A stretch of DNA of 64,000 nucleotides from Bradyrhizobium japonicum USDA 6 (GCF_000284375.1 NC_017249.1:6813001-6877000); one strand, 5' to 3'; positions 25,015-34,685 are shown, counted from the stretch's first letter. Numbers and translations are program-made. Notes: generated from the sequence alone by a model not told the origin.

Positions 25015-27438
25015 ATGCAAAATCTTTATTTCCGTGCTGGCGCGAGGCCAGCGTTGTCGCGTGCTTTCCTGATTACCCTGCTCTCGTCGGTGTCCTTGTG
25101 GTCCGCGGCGCTCGCGCAAAGCGCGGCGCAGGACAACCGCTCCCGGGAGGTTGGCCCGGTGATCGTCACCCCGCCTGCTCAGAGACAGGCTCCCGCCATA
25201 AGCCCCGGCACCCAGAAGCCGCGCGCGGCCCGGCGCGCCGCGGGACGCAATCGTGGCGCCCCTGCTGTCGCCGTTCCGGCCACGCAAGCTCCGAGCGGCC
25301 CGGTGCAGACGCCGCTCAACACGGCCGCCGTCACCGACGTCGGCTCCCGGCTCGGCATCACGGCGCGGGAAATGCCGGCGACCGTCGAGGTCATCAGTCA
25401 GAAGACGATGGAGGATCTCGGCATCAGGACCACGACCGACGTCGCCAAGGCGGCGGTCGGCGTCATCGGCGGCGATGCGCCCGGCGCGCCCGCCATCTTC
25501 TCGATGCGTGGCTTTTCCGGCGACCAGATCTCCACGCTCTACAACGGCATCCCGATCGGGCCGTCGACCATGACCGGCCGTCCCATGGACGTGGCTGGCC
25601 TCCAGCAGGTCGAGATCATCAAGGGACCGGACTCGCTGGTGGCGGGCCTCGGCGCGACCGGCGGCGCCATCAACTACGTGAACAAGGTGCCGCATACCGG
25701 GCCTATTATCAACGACGCCTTCACGTCCTACGATTCCTTCAACGGTTATCGCGCCGGTTACGGCTCGGGCGGCAGCACGCTGATCAACGGCCTCGACTAC
25801 CGCTTTGACATCAGCCATTTCAACAACAAGGGCTTTATCGACGACACCTATTCGAAGCTCAGCAACGTTTCGGGCCAGCTGAACTATCGCGTCAACGAGA
25901 ACCTGAAGATCTGGGGCGCGGCCGAATACAGGCAGGACAACGACCGCTTCTACTGGGGAACACCGCTGGTGCCCGCGAACGCGCCGGGCATCGTGCCGAC
26001 GAACGGCATCGTGTCCGGTCGGTGGAGCAACTATTACCTCGGCGGCGGCACGCCGGTACCTGTCACCATCGACGCGCGCACGCTGACCACGAACTACAAC
26101 GTTCTCGACAATCACAGCGGCGCTGGCGAGCTCTGGCTACGCAGCGGCTTTCAATGGGACATCACCAACAACGTCTCGCTGAAAAGCCAGGTCTATGGCT
26201 ATGACGCCCACCGGCACTGGTTCAACAACGAGATTTCGTCGTTCGACCAGACCGTAGGCAATTTCGCAGGCGCGCAGAGTATCTATCGCGAACGTCTGGC
26301 GCTGGATCACGCCCAGCGACTCTACGGCAACATCACCGACCTCACCGTTAATTCCAGTCTCGGCGGAATGGACAATCGCTTCGTCGCCACCGTGGCGGCG
26401 AGCAGCAACCAGTTCAACGTCTCGCAGGACACGCTGTTCTTCAACGACTACGTCGACCTCCTCAACCCGGATCGCGGCCTCTACGGCCCGCGCAGCGACG
26501 AGAAGATCTACACCCATCTCGACACCACCTCGCTGTCGTTCGAGGACCGGCTCAAGCTGACCTCGACCTTCGCGCTGATCGGCGGCATCCGTTTTGAGAA
26601 TATCGAGCTATCGCGGACCCGCTTCGACGAGAATGGCCTCCTGAAAGCCAACTATCCTTTCTCCAAGACGTTCAATCCGGTCACCGGACGCATCGGCTAC
26701 ACCTGGGACATCGCGCCCGGCGTAATGCTTTACAGCCAGTACGCGACGGCAGCCGACCCGACGGTGGCGAACATCTTCATCCTCAGGCCCACGACGCCAC
26801 TGCTGCTCACGACGTCGCGGACCTACGAGACCGGCGTGAAGCTGCTGTCGGCCGACAAGCGCGCGGAGGCCACGTTCTCGGCCTTCGACATCGAGCGCAA
26901 GAACGTCTACGTCCCCGAAAGCGGCATCCTCTTCAACGTCGCCGGCAAGATCGCCTCCAAGGGCGTCGAGATTGCCGCCGCGGTCAATCCGGTCGCAGGC
27001 CTGAAGCTGTGGGGCAACGTCGCCTTCGTGCAGTCGCGCTTCATCGACTTCACCTATGTCGACGGCAATGGCGACTTCCAGTCCTATTCGGGCAAGACGC
27101 CGCCCAACGTTCCCAACTTCATCGCCAACGCCGGAGCCTCCTACCGCTTCGACACGAAACTGCCGGTGGAGATCGGCGGCCTCGTCCGTCACGTCGGCGA
27201 CCGCTTCAACTTCCAGGACAATTTGGTCACGATGGACGCCTACACGATCTTCGACGCATACGCGTTCGTCGATATTCCAAAGGCGTACTTCCCGACCGTC
27301 GACCAGACCCGGATCAGCTTTCGCGTGAGGAACCTGACCAACAAGCTCTACGCCGCCTGGGGCGATCCCGGGTACACCGACCAGATCATCCTGGGCGCGC
27401 CGCGCAGCTACGAGGTCGCAGCTTCGTTCAAATGGTAG
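25015..27438 (+). CDS. TonB-dependent outer-membrane receptor, siderophore-receptor type, under B12 riboswitch
   Basis: The protein of about 807 residues has a signal peptide (LSRAFLITLLSSVSLWSAALAQ), a TonB-box-like GPVIVTPP, a Pro/Ala-rich linker, and a plug domain (GITAREMPATVEVISQKTME, FSMRGFSGDQISTLYNGIPI, VEIIKGPDSLVAGLGATGGA). The remainder is a 22-strand barrel ending in FKW. By sequence it looks like the ferric-siderophore branch, yet the upstream cobalamin riboswitch predicts repression by B12, hence uptake of a cobamide, cobalt or related ligand. I start at ATG 25015 because the TTG at 24988 adds residues before the signal peptide. Confidence 0.9.
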   Translation: MQNLYFRAGARPALSRAFLITLLSSVSLWSAALAQSAAQDNRSREVGPVIVTPPAQRQAPAISPGTQKPRAARRAAGRNRGAPAVAVPATQAPSGPVQTPLNTAAVTDVGSRLGITAREMPATVEVISQKTMEDLGIRTTTDVAKAAVGVIGGDAPGAPAIFSMRGFSGDQISTLYNGIPIGPSTMTGRPMDVAGLQQVEIIKGPDSLVAGLGATGGAINYVNKVPHTGPIINDAFTSYDSFNGYRAGYGSGGSTLINGLDYRFDISHFNNKGFIDDTYSKLSNVSGQLNYRVNENLKIWGAAEYRQDNDRFYWGTPLVPANAPGIVPTNGIVSGRWSNYYLGGGTPVPVTIDARTLTTNYNVLDNHSGAGELWLRSGFQWDITNNVSLKSQVYGYDAHRHWFNNEISSFDQTVGNFAGAQSIYRERLALDHAQRLYGNITDLTVNSSLGGMDNRFVATVAASSNQFNVSQDTLFFNDYVDLLNPDRGLYGPRSDEKIYTHLDTTSLSFEDRLKLTSTFALIGGIRFENIELSRTRFDENGLLKANYPFSKTFNPVTGRIGYTWDIAPGVMLYSQYATAADPTVANIFILRPTTPLLLTTSRTYETGVKLLSADKRAEATFSAFDIERKNVYVPESGILFNVAGKIASKGVEIAAAVNPVAGLKLWGNVAFVQSRFIDFTYVDGNGDFQSYSGKTPPNVPNFIANAGASYRFDTKLPVEIGGLVRHVGDRFNFQDNLVTMDAYTIFDAYAFVDIPKAYFPTVDQTRISFRVRNLTNKLYAAWGDPGYTDQIILGAPRSYEVAASFKW

Positions 27439-27576
27439 TCGCGGATCACCTTGCCCTCGCAGTGGCGGGAGCTGTCACGCGACAGTAGGACGCAATCGCA
27501 AATCGATTGCGCCGTTGAAGCCGCAGGTCTGGAGAGCTATCGATCAACGAAACCTGCCTGCCATCGGGAGGAACGC

Positions 27577-27984
27577 ATGAGCACCATCACCGGCGGTTGT
27601 CACTGTGGCGCGATCCGCTATCAGGTCGAGGGCGAAGCGATCGTGCATGCGCTGTGTCACTGCCGCGATTGCAGGCTTCACGCGGGCGCTCCCGTCGTCG
27701 GCTGGACGATGTACGCGGACGATGCCGTCAAGGTGACCAAGGGCGAGCCCAAGGTGTATCAGTCCTCGGAACATGCCCGGCGGCACTTTTGCAGCGACTG
27801 CGGAACCGGCCTGTTTTATGTCAATGCCGACATGTTGCCCGGGGTCATCGACGTCCAGAGCGCGACCTACGACGATCCCGATGCCGTACCGGCGACGATG
27901 CACATCCAGGTCGCAGAGCGCCTTGGATGGATGGAGCGCGCGCACGAACTGCCGACATTCGACCGCTATCCTCCGCCACCGTAG
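27577..27984 (+). CDS. GFA-fold (glutathione-dependent formaldehyde-activating-like) zinc protein
   Basis: The 135-residue protein has the Mss4-like zinc pattern of the GFA family: CHCGAIRY near residue 8, LCHCRDCR near residue 28 and FCSDCGTG near residue 70. A good ribosome site (GGGAGG) precedes the ATG at 27577, which fixes the start. The family name derives from an enzyme said to aid S-hydroxymethylglutathione formation; most members have no proven activity. It is about 140 bases downstream of the receptor gene and may be read from the same transcript. Confidence 0.87.
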   Translation: MSTITGGCHCGAIRYQVEGEAIVHALCHCRDCRLHAGAPVVGWTMYADDAVKVTKGEPKVYQSSEHARRHFCSDCGTGLFYVNADMLPGVIDVQSATYDDPDAVPATMHIQVAERLGWMERAHELPTFDRYPPPP

Positions 27985-28144
27985 CAGCGCGCGCGAAGCG
28001 TTCGCCGTCTAGATGGAACCGCACAAACACCATCTTGCAACGACCGGATGATCTCACGTAGATTGATCGGCGTGGGGACGAAGCAGACTCCCCGTGAGAC
28101 CTCGGTCCAAGCTCTGCGCAGCACGCCATTCGTGGAGCTTGCGC

Positions 28145-29224
28145 ATGGATACCGAACGCCACTCTCCTCTCCGCCATACCGTTGCCATCCTCTCCCGCGG
28201 CGACGCTGCCGCGCGCCGGGACGCGACGGCGCAAAACAGCCGCTTCGTCCGCGTTTTCGAAGCACTCGCTGTGGTCGGCATCGACGCCCGGCCGGTGATC
28301 TACGACGAGATCTTCGCCGACGCCGTCCGCGATCAGCTGCTCGCCGTCGATGGCGTGCTCGTCTGGGTCGATCCGATCCATCAGGGCAAGACGCGCGAAG
28401 CCCTCGACCCGCTGCTTCGCGAGGTTGCGGCGCAGGGACCATGGGTGAGCGCCCATCCCGACGTGATCCTGAAGATGGGCGTCAAGGACGTGCTCTACCG
28501 AACGCGTCATCTCGGCTGGGGAGCCGACACGCATCGCTATGACACCGCCGCAAGCTTCCGCGACGAATTTCCCGCGCGCCTTCAGGCGAACGGTCCGCGC
28601 GTGCTCAAGCAGAATCGCGGCAATGGCGGCCAGGGGGTGTGGAAGGTGGAGGCCCTGCCCAACGCGGACGGCATGGTTCGCGTGCTGCATGCGCAACGCG
28701 GCAGCCTGCCCGAGGACATGCCGCTCGATGCCTTCCTCGCCCGCTGCGAACCGTATTTCGGATGGGGCGGCTGCGTCATCGACCAGGCGTTCCAACCCCG
28801 CCTGCCCGACGGCATGATCCGCTGCTACATGAGCGGCGCCAAGGTCGCGGGCTTCGGGCATCAATTGATCAAGGCCCTGATCCCGCCGCCGCCGGAAGGC
28901 CCCGACGCACCCGAGGCGCAGCCGGGTCCGCGGATCATGCACGGACCCGACGCTTCGCAATTCCAGGCGCTCCGAAGATCGATGGAGGACCAATGGACGC
29001 CGCAGCTGATGGACACGCTCGGCATCGACGAACCGTCGCTGCCGGCGATCTGGGACGCGGACTTCCTGTACGGGCCCCGCGACGCCGCAGGTACCGACAC
29101 CTACGTCCTGTGCGAAATCAACGCGAGCTCCTGCTTCGCGATTCCCGACGACGCGCCGGCCGCCATCGCGCGAACGGTGAAGCACCGCTTGCTCCGGACT
29201 CAAGCAGTGCGTTCGGGCGCATAA
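28145..29224 (+). CDS. Cj0069-family protein (ATP-grasp-like)
   Basis: This protein of about 359 residues contains VAILSRGDAAARRDATAQNSR near the start, VWVDPIHQGK, the glycine-rich VLKQNRGNGGQGVWKVE, and near the end the acidic CEINASSCFAIPDDAP. The order (substrate loop, Gly-rich loop, E-x-N) resembles ATP-grasp ligases. I recall it as the Cj0069 family, which lacks an assigned reaction. The start at ATG 28145 (MDTERHSP) leaves out an unsupported 17-residue extension. It lies just left of the IS630 element and appears intact. Confidence 0.78.
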   Translation: MDTERHSPLRHTVAILSRGDAAARRDATAQNSRFVRVFEALAVVGIDARPVIYDEIFADAVRDQLLAVDGVLVWVDPIHQGKTREALDPLLREVAAQGPWVSAHPDVILKMGVKDVLYRTRHLGWGADTHRYDTAASFRDEFPARLQANGPRVLKQNRGNGGQGVWKVEALPNADGMVRVLHAQRGSLPEDMPLDAFLARCEPYFGWGGCVIDQAFQPRLPDGMIRCYMSGAKVAGFGHQLIKALIPPPPEGPDAPEAQPGPRIMHGPDASQFQALRRSMEDQWTPQLMDTLGIDEPSLPAIWDADFLYGPRDAAGTDTYVLCEINASSCFAIPDDAPAAIARTVKHRLLRTQAVRSGA

Positions 29225-29258
29225 CGGGACGGCAGGATACCCCGATAGCATCCAACAC

Positions 29259-30425
29259 TAGTCACATGAATCTAAAGTTCGCCACATAAAGTCTGCTGGG
29301 CTTTGTGGCAAAAGCGTTTGACGGAAGCCAAGATCTGGTCTGCGGACTTGGTCCATTTGAAGGGCTTCGGGTTGTTGTTGTGCAATTCGATGAAGGTACG
29401 GATGTCGGCTTCGAGCTGCCTGACGGAGGTGTGAACACCTCGCCGGATCTGCTTTCTGGTGAGTTCAGCGAACCAGCGCTCGATCTGATTGATCCACGAC
29501 GCGGAAGTCGGCGTGAAGTGGACATGATAGTGCGGCCGGCGAGCGAGCCACGCTTTAATCTTGGGGGTCTTGTGGGTAGCGTAGTTGTCCATGACGATAT
29601 GGACAGCGAGCCCCTCAGGGATTTGAGCGTCGATCTCTTTGAGAAACTTCAAGAACTCGAGCGCCCGATGGCGCTTGTAGCATTTGCCAATGACGAAGCC
29701 GGAAGCGACATCGAGCGCGGCAAACAGCGTGGTCGTACCATGCCGCACATAGCTATGCGTGCGACGTTCCGGCACCCCAGGCATCATCGGCAAGACCGGC
29801 TGCTCGCGATCGAGTGCCTGGATCTGGCTTTTCTCATCGACACTGAGGACAACGGCTCGGTTAGGCGGCGACAGATAAAGCCCGACAATATCGCGCACCT
29901 TATCGACGAATAGCGGATCGCTCGATAGTTTAAATGTCTGGCTGCGGTGCGGCTGCAAGCCGAACGCCGTCCACATTCGGCGGATCGTGGTGTGAGAAAA
30001 GCCAGTATCCGCAGCCATCGAGCGGATCGACCAGTGCGTTGCGTCGGGCGGCGTCGTACGCAATGTCCGCTCGATTACCTCGGCAACCTGATCATCGTCG
30101 ATGGTTCGAGGGCGGCCCGGGCGGGCTTCGTCAAGCAGGCCATCACAACGATCCTTCAAGAATCGGCGGCGCCACTTGCCGACGGTGTGTTCATGGATGC
30201 CAAGTTCGGCAGCCACAGACTTGCTTGGCAGACCATCTGCACACCGCAGGATCGCGCGGCATCGCTCAGATAGCGATCGGGCTACACGATGACGACGAAC
30301 TTGCCTCTCCAAGTACGCCCGCTCCTGCGAACTCAGCACCAACGGCGCGATCGGCCGGCCTTTCACACCTGCATTCGCCACGAGCGCTCTCCTCTCTAGA
30401 GATCCGAGCGATCAACTAATGTCAC
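29259..30425 (-). mobile_element. IS630-family insertion sequence
   Basis: The element holds one complete transposase gene. Approximate, imperfect terminal repeats can be drawn between TAGTCACATGAAT at the left and, on the opposite strand, TCGTGACATTAGTTGA at the right. IS630 elements insert at TA, and both ends sit next to TA dinucleotides. The exact boundaries are uncertain by some bases. It lies between the Cj0069 gene and an IS5 remnant and interrupts no recognisable gene other than possibly that remnant's flank. Confidence 0.7.
29272..30381 (-). CDS. IS630-family transposase, full length
   Basis: The 369-residue enzyme cuts and joins transposon ends through a DDE active site: Asp182 (LSVDEKSQ), Asp265 (HIVMDNYATHK) and Glu301 (WINQIERWF), the last two 36 residues apart as in the family. 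N-terminal helix-turn-helix segments (SVAAELGIHEHTVGKWRRRF and SIRSMAADTGFSHTTIRRMW) bind the ends. It starts with GTG at 30381. The frame is uninterrupted, so the element may still be active. Confidence 0.92.
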   Translation of the reverse strand: MANAGVKGRPIAPLVLSSQERAYLERQVRRHRVARSLSERCRAILRCADGLPSKSVAAELGIHEHTVGKWRRRFLKDRCDGLLDEARPGRPRTIDDDQVAEVIERTLRTTPPDATHWSIRSMAADTGFSHTTIRRMWTAFGLQPHRSQTFKLSSDPLFVDKVRDIVGLYLSPPNRAVVLSVDEKSQIQALDREQPVLPMMPGVPERRTHSYVRHGTTTLFAALDVASGFVIGKCYKRHRALEFLKFLKEIDAQIPEGLAVHIVMDNYATHKTPKIKAWLARRPHYHVHFTPTSASWINQIERWFAELTRKQIRRGVHTSVRQLEADIRTFIELHNNNPKPFKWTKSADQILASVKRFCHKAQQTLCGEL

Positions 30426-30444
30426 GAACTTCCGTTCCAGATGA

Positions 30445-31207
30445 CTAGGGCGTGGACTCATAACGCGCCGCCAGCCGTAACCGGATAGATGCGAGTTGGA
30501 CGAAGGCGAGGTAGTTTCCCGCAAGCCTGTCGTAGCGCGTCGCCACACGACGACATTGTTTGATCCTGTTGAAGAACCGTTCGACCTGGTTGCGAGCGCG
30601 ATAAAGGTACGAGCTGAAGCAGATCGGATCGCTGCGATTGCTTTTCGGGGGATGCTGGCCCACGCCCCCTTTTTCACGGCCAGCTCTCTTATCCAGTCGG
30701 CGTCATAGCCACGGTCGGCAAGCGGCATTGACCCGGGCTTCAGGCGAGAGGCAGTTTTCCGGCAAGTCGAACGTCGTGGGCCTCGCCGGGGCTCAACGCC
30801 AACCGTACCGGCAAACCATTGCGATCGACCACCGCGTGGATTTTACTCGTCAAGCCGCCGCGTGACACTTCCCATCGATTGGCGCCGATTCCCAGTGATG
30901 CAGGCTCCATGCTGATGCACGCGGACAATCGAGGTGTAGATCATCTGGACAGCGGCATCGTAGGCAGCAGCAAGCGCGTCTATGATGCGGCCCCAGACAC
31001 CAGCCCGCCGCCACGGACGAAGCGGTTGTAGCATGTGGTGTACGGACCAAACGTCTCGGGCAGATCACGCCAAGGTGCTCCAGAGCGCAAGACCCAGAAG
31101 ATGCAGTTGAGGACACGACGGTCGCTAACCCGAAGAACGCCGCGCGGCTTGTTCGGCAGCATGGGCTTGATGGCAATCCATTCATAATCGGCGAATTCGT
31201 AGCGCAC
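30445..31207 (-). pseudogene. IS5-family transposase remnant, multiply frameshifted
   Basis: Reading leftward from GTG 31207, the pieces of one IS5/IS427-group transposase occur in order but in different frames. First comes YEWIAIKPMLPNKPRGVLR to CYNRFVR, then RRAGVWGRIIDALAAAYDAA to HQHGACITGNRRQ. Next is SRGGLTSKIHAVVDRNGLPV to SPGEAHDVRLA, then LADRGYDADWIRELAVKKGA, and finally PPKSNRSDPICFSSYLYRAR to ARYESTP and a stop at 30445. At least four frame changes and a short in-line deletion after GEAHD (about a dozen codons) make it non-functional. It cannot encode an active enzyme. Confidence 0.85.
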
Positions 31208-31362
31208 GATTCGAGCCCCCAGTTTGGATGCTTGAATCACGGGGTCTAGCCAGGCGCAACGCTTCCGGGCAAGCCCCGGCTGGACGCTTACGGGGGTAGA
31301 AGCGGACATCAACCGACCGACGACCCCGCCGAAACCGTCGAAAATGACCCAAAGCCGACCTC

Positions 31363-32796
31363 TTACCTTTCGGGGAAGAGCAGAGACAATTCGGCCCGCA
31401 ACTGCCAATTTGGCGTGCCGGTTGGACGAACAACGTTGTAGTAGCCGGATATGTACGCACTCACAGGCTGGTCGCCGAGCTTGAAGATTCGACCAACACC
31501 GCCACCAACCGGTACGGTCCACTGCTGCCCTGATGCTGCCAACCAGTTCGCGGTGATCACTGGTGAACTTGTCAGGAACCAGCCGTGCGCCATGTTGTAA
31601 TTGACAAATGGCTGCGCGAGAAATTGGTTCACGCTCTGGCGCAGTGGATCGCCGCCGACTGACCATTGATTGTTAACGAGCACGCCGATCACCCAGTGTC
31701 CGGGCGTTGTCAGGAAGACGGCTGTGGGACCGAGCAGAACTTTCCCCTGTCCAAGAATAGGATCGGTCGCAGACGGAACTGTAAACACGGGGCCGAGGCC
31801 CCAAATCAGTGAGCCTGGATGAGTGGGGGTGAAAAAGAACTGCTGAGTAATGTCGCCAATTCCATTCGTGTTGTTGTTGAAGAACGGACTGGGCTGACTG
31901 ACGACGGGCATGATGGTGCGCGAGATCACGTTCCAGTCCGCGTTGATGCGCAGCGGTATGACTGGCTGAATGTTGAGAACTTCCTGGGTGCGGTTGAACG
32001 GCCCCGCGTTGAAGTTCGTATTGCTCTGGAACGGGACGCTGACAAGATCGGCGATGGGATTCTGCGATTTTTTGGCGAGGTCTTCGTCTTCGGAAGGTTC
32101 CGCAGAATGCCCGGCTCTCGGCGTGACCGTATCGGGAAGGCCACGCTCAAATTTGTAGTTAGCGCCAAGCTTGACCATTTGAAGGTCGCGGTTCAGCTGG
32201 ATCGGCGGGACGGTGGGCGAAGTCCAGTTTCCTAGCCCAATGTAGTCGTATTCGAGTTTGAGCGTCCAATTCGGCTTGAAGCCGTACTCGACACCCACTC
32301 CTGCCAGCCAACCGGCGCTGGTGTTGGACCCCTGCCAGTTGACGCCGGGGAAGCTCAGCGTGGCATTGCTATGCACCCAGCCGCCGCCAAGTTTGGCATA
32401 GAAGAGCCACTCGTCCTGTACGAGGCCGGCGCGGCCTGCGATCGTTCCAATCCAGTTCTGCCTCACGGTGCCGAGGGTAGGTGTCGGAAGCGGAGGATGG
32501 CCAAAGGTCGCCCCATCGAAATCGCCTTCCACGCCAAACAAGAGATGACCGACCTGGAAATTGTAGCCGGCCTGAACGCCACCGATGAATTCGGTGATGC
32601 CGCCATAGAAATTGTTGCCTGGAATATTCAGGCTCCCGTTGGTCCACGCCCCACCGAGATTTGCGCCGAGATAAAACCCCGACCAATTGTACGTTGGCGA
32701 GGGAAGCGGCGCAGCCTTCACCGGCATATCCGCGGCACGCGCGGTGACACTCACACAGATTGCGAGCAGTGCAGCGCTTCCAAGGAACGGCTTCAT
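31363..32796 (-). CDS. Predicted fusion of two outer-membrane beta-barrel proteins
   Basis: The 477-residue product has a signal peptide (GSAALLAICVSVTARAA). Residues 33-217 form an Omp25/RopB-like small barrel: YNWSGFYLGANLGGAW, FIGGVQAGYNFQVGHLLFGV, RAGLVQDEWLFYAKLGGGW, WTLKLEYDYIGLG, ending VKLGANYKF with the terminal Phe usual for a barrel. After a charged linker (218-240), a second family begins: LAKKSQNPIADLVSVPFQSN, LNIQPVIPLRINADWNVISR, GIGDITQQFFFTP, LRAELSLLFPER. This is the transporter-like protein often labelled neuromedin U or MetA-pathway. Each half is normally a separate gene. I start at ATG 32796, where the signal peptide begins. Confidence 0.8.
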   Translation of the reverse strand: MKPFLGSAALLAICVSVTARAADMPVKAAPLPSPTYNWSGFYLGANLGGAWTNGSLNIPGNNFYGGITEFIGGVQAGYNFQVGHLLFGVEGDFDGATFGHPPLPTPTLGTVRQNWIGTIAGRAGLVQDEWLFYAKLGGGWVHSNATLSFPGVNWQGSNTSAGWLAGVGVEYGFKPNWTLKLEYDYIGLGNWTSPTVPPIQLNRDLQMVKLGANYKFERGLPDTVTPRAGHSAEPSEDEDLAKKSQNPIADLVSVPFQSNTNFNAGPFNRTQEVLNIQPVIPLRINADWNVISRTIMPVVSQPSPFFNNNTNGIGDITQQFFFTPTHPGSLIWGLGPVFTVPSATDPILGQGKVLLGPTAVFLTTPGHWVIGVLVNNQWSVGGDPLRQSVNQFLAQPFVNYNMAHGWFLTSSPVITANWLAASGQQWTVPVGGGVGRIFKLGDQPVSAYISGYYNVVRPTGTPNWQLRAELSLLFPER

Positions 32797-33003
32797 GACG
32801 CCCCCAAAACAGGGTAACGATACTGCCATTTTTTCCCGTAGCCCCATTCAACTATAAAGCGTTGCTTTCCGCTGTCTCTCACGGGCCACACCCGCGAAAA
32901 ATCCGATTTGCCGTATTGGGCGAGACTGCGTCCAAACAGATGCTGCGAAACGCCGCATCACGTCATCGCGAAATTAGCTCCTCAAAGGGGTTTGGGAGGC
33001 CAA

Positions 33004-33654
33004 ATGACGCAACAATTTTCGCTATTCGTCGGCACGTTCACAACCTTACTGGCGATTATTAATCCGTTTGAGGTTCTACCTGTGTACCTAGCGATGCTGT
33101 CCGGCAAGGACAACGTGGCGCACCGATCGGTTGCCCGGAGATCTTGCCTTTACGCTCTGCTTCTTTGCTTTTTCTTCCTGGTCTTTGGCACGTTCCTGCT
33201 GCGGTTGTTTGACGTGCCCCTGAGCATGGTCCGTATTGCCGGAGGATTAATCCTTATGAAGATCGGGTTTGAGCTTTTCTCTCCTTCATCCGGCGGGATG
33301 GCGAGACCCGCGGCGGAGGCGAATGGGACCGACGGCGCCTTTGTGCCACTGGCAATGCCGCTAATGTTCGGACCTGGCGCGATCGCCACCATCCTCGGTA
33401 TGACGTCCACGATCAAGAAGTCCTCAAATGAGCTTGCCTCATTCATGGCCATCGCGGCTGCGATCGTTGCCACAATGCTAGTCACCTTCCTATGTCTTGC
33501 CTATGCGGCGAAGCTGACGCGGGCTCTGGGCCGGCTCGGGATCGATGCGGCCACACGGATTGTTGGCTTCTTTGTCGCAGCCATGGGCGTCGGGCTGGCG
33601 TTTGATGGCGTGATCGAGGCCTTAGTGAGCCACGGCATGTCGTCGCTGCACTAG
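33004..33654 (+). CDS. MarC-family integral membrane protein
   Basis: The 216-residue protein has six hydrophobic segments. It shows MarC/UPF0056 signatures: FTTLLAIINPFEVLPVYLAM at the N-terminus, MVRIAGGLILMKIGFELF in the middle, and PLAMPLMFGPGAIATIL after the loop. The family was once linked to multiple antibiotic resistance, but this was not upheld and the transport role is unknown. The ATG at 33004 follows GGGAGG by 4 bases, excluding the longer reading. It is divergent from the double-barrel gene. Confidence 0.88.
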   Translation: MTQQFSLFVGTFTTLLAIINPFEVLPVYLAMLSGKDNVAHRSVARRSCLYALLLCFFFLVFGTFLLRLFDVPLSMVRIAGGLILMKIGFELFSPSSGGMARPAAEANGTDGAFVPLAMPLMFGPGAIATILGMTSTIKKSSNELASFMAIAAAIVATMLVTFLCLAYAAKLTRALGRLGIDAATRIVGFFVAAMGVGLAFDGVIEALVSHGMSSLH

Positions 33655-33798
33655 CACGACGACGGGCACAATCCGGTTCAACCATCTCGTGAATGTCGCC
33701 TGTTGGCCCATCGCGACATACTGCGCTGCCGCACGAACTTGGTCGCTATGGGAGCAAAGCGGACGTGGTCACCAGTCACATGACGCCGCGTACACGGC

Positions 33799-34626
33799 TT
33801 AGTGCGTCCCGCACCGGCAGCGCTCGTAATCGACGGGATCGTGGCTGTTGACGATGCTCACGCGGTCGCCGTGGTTGAGCTTCAGCGCGCGCAGCCGCGC
33901 CTGATTGGCGATCCGCATCTTGCGATCCATGTCGCCGCGGCGCTGGAAGTAACCCAGCATCAACGGCACGCGCGGCGATGGGGCGAGCTGGGCGTGGTGG
34001 AAATAGCTGTCGCCGGCATGCAGCAGCCATTTGTCACCTGATCGCACCGCGATGCCGCAGTGGCCGAGCGTGTGGCCGGCGAGCGGGATCATCAGGATGC
34101 CGGCTTCCTTGTCGCCGAGCGCACGCACGCCCTTGAAGCCGAACCAGTCCTCGCCGGCCTCACCATAGAATGTCCAGTCCGGGCCACGGCTCCACTGCCC
34201 CGTGACATAGCGCCCTTCGGGCGGCGCGGGCTTGCGCAGCACCGCCATGTCGTATTCGGCGCGGTGGACGTGGATCGCGGCATGGGGAAAGTCCGGCACG
34301 CCGCCCGCGTGGTCGCGGTCGAGATGCGTCAGCAGCACGTGGCGCACATCGCCGGGTGAGTAGCCGAGCGCCTTCACCTGCTCGACCGCCGTCTCCGCCG
34401 GATCCAGCCTTGGCGCGGTTTGGCGCAGCCATCGATCACCCAGCCGATCGGGCGCTGCGATATCGCCGAGACCGATGCCGGTGTCGACCAGAGCGAGGCC
34501 GTCATTGGTCTCGATCAGCAGGCAATGGCAGACCAGGCGGGCGCGCTGGAACAGGCTGCCGGTGCCGTTCACCAGCCGGCGGCCGATCGGACACATCGTG
34601 CCGGTGTTGAGATGGTGGATCTTCAT
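33799..34626 (-). CDS. MBL-fold metallo-hydrolase
   Basis: The 275-residue protein has the metallo-beta-lactamase fold: strand VCHCLLIETNDGLALVDTG, the metal motif THLDRDHAGG (His101-x-Asp103-x-Asp105-His106), IPLAGHTLGHCGI and LLHAGDSY. The usual HxHxDH has Asp in place of its second His, a variant also seen in some hydrolases of this superfamily. The substrate is unknown; lactonase-type activity is possible. It is divergent from a LysR gene with a shared operator-like palindrome and is probably its target. Confidence 0.87.
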   Translation of the reverse strand: MKIHHLNTGTMCPIGRRLVNGTGSLFQRARLVCHCLLIETNDGLALVDTGIGLGDIAAPDRLGDRWLRQTAPRLDPAETAVEQVKALGYSPGDVRHVLLTHLDRDHAGGVPDFPHAAIHVHRAEYDMAVLRKPAPPEGRYVTGQWSRGPDWTFYGEAGEDWFGFKGVRALGDKEAGILMIPLAGHTLGHCGIAVRSGDKWLLHAGDSYFHHAQLAPSPRVPLMLGYFQRRGDMDRKMRIANQARLRALKLNHGDRVSIVNSHDPVDYERCRCGTH

Positions 34627-34685
34627 CGCGCGTTCCTGCCTGTTGTGAGCGGAAGCGTTCTTGCCACCTGATGATCCATAGGTAA

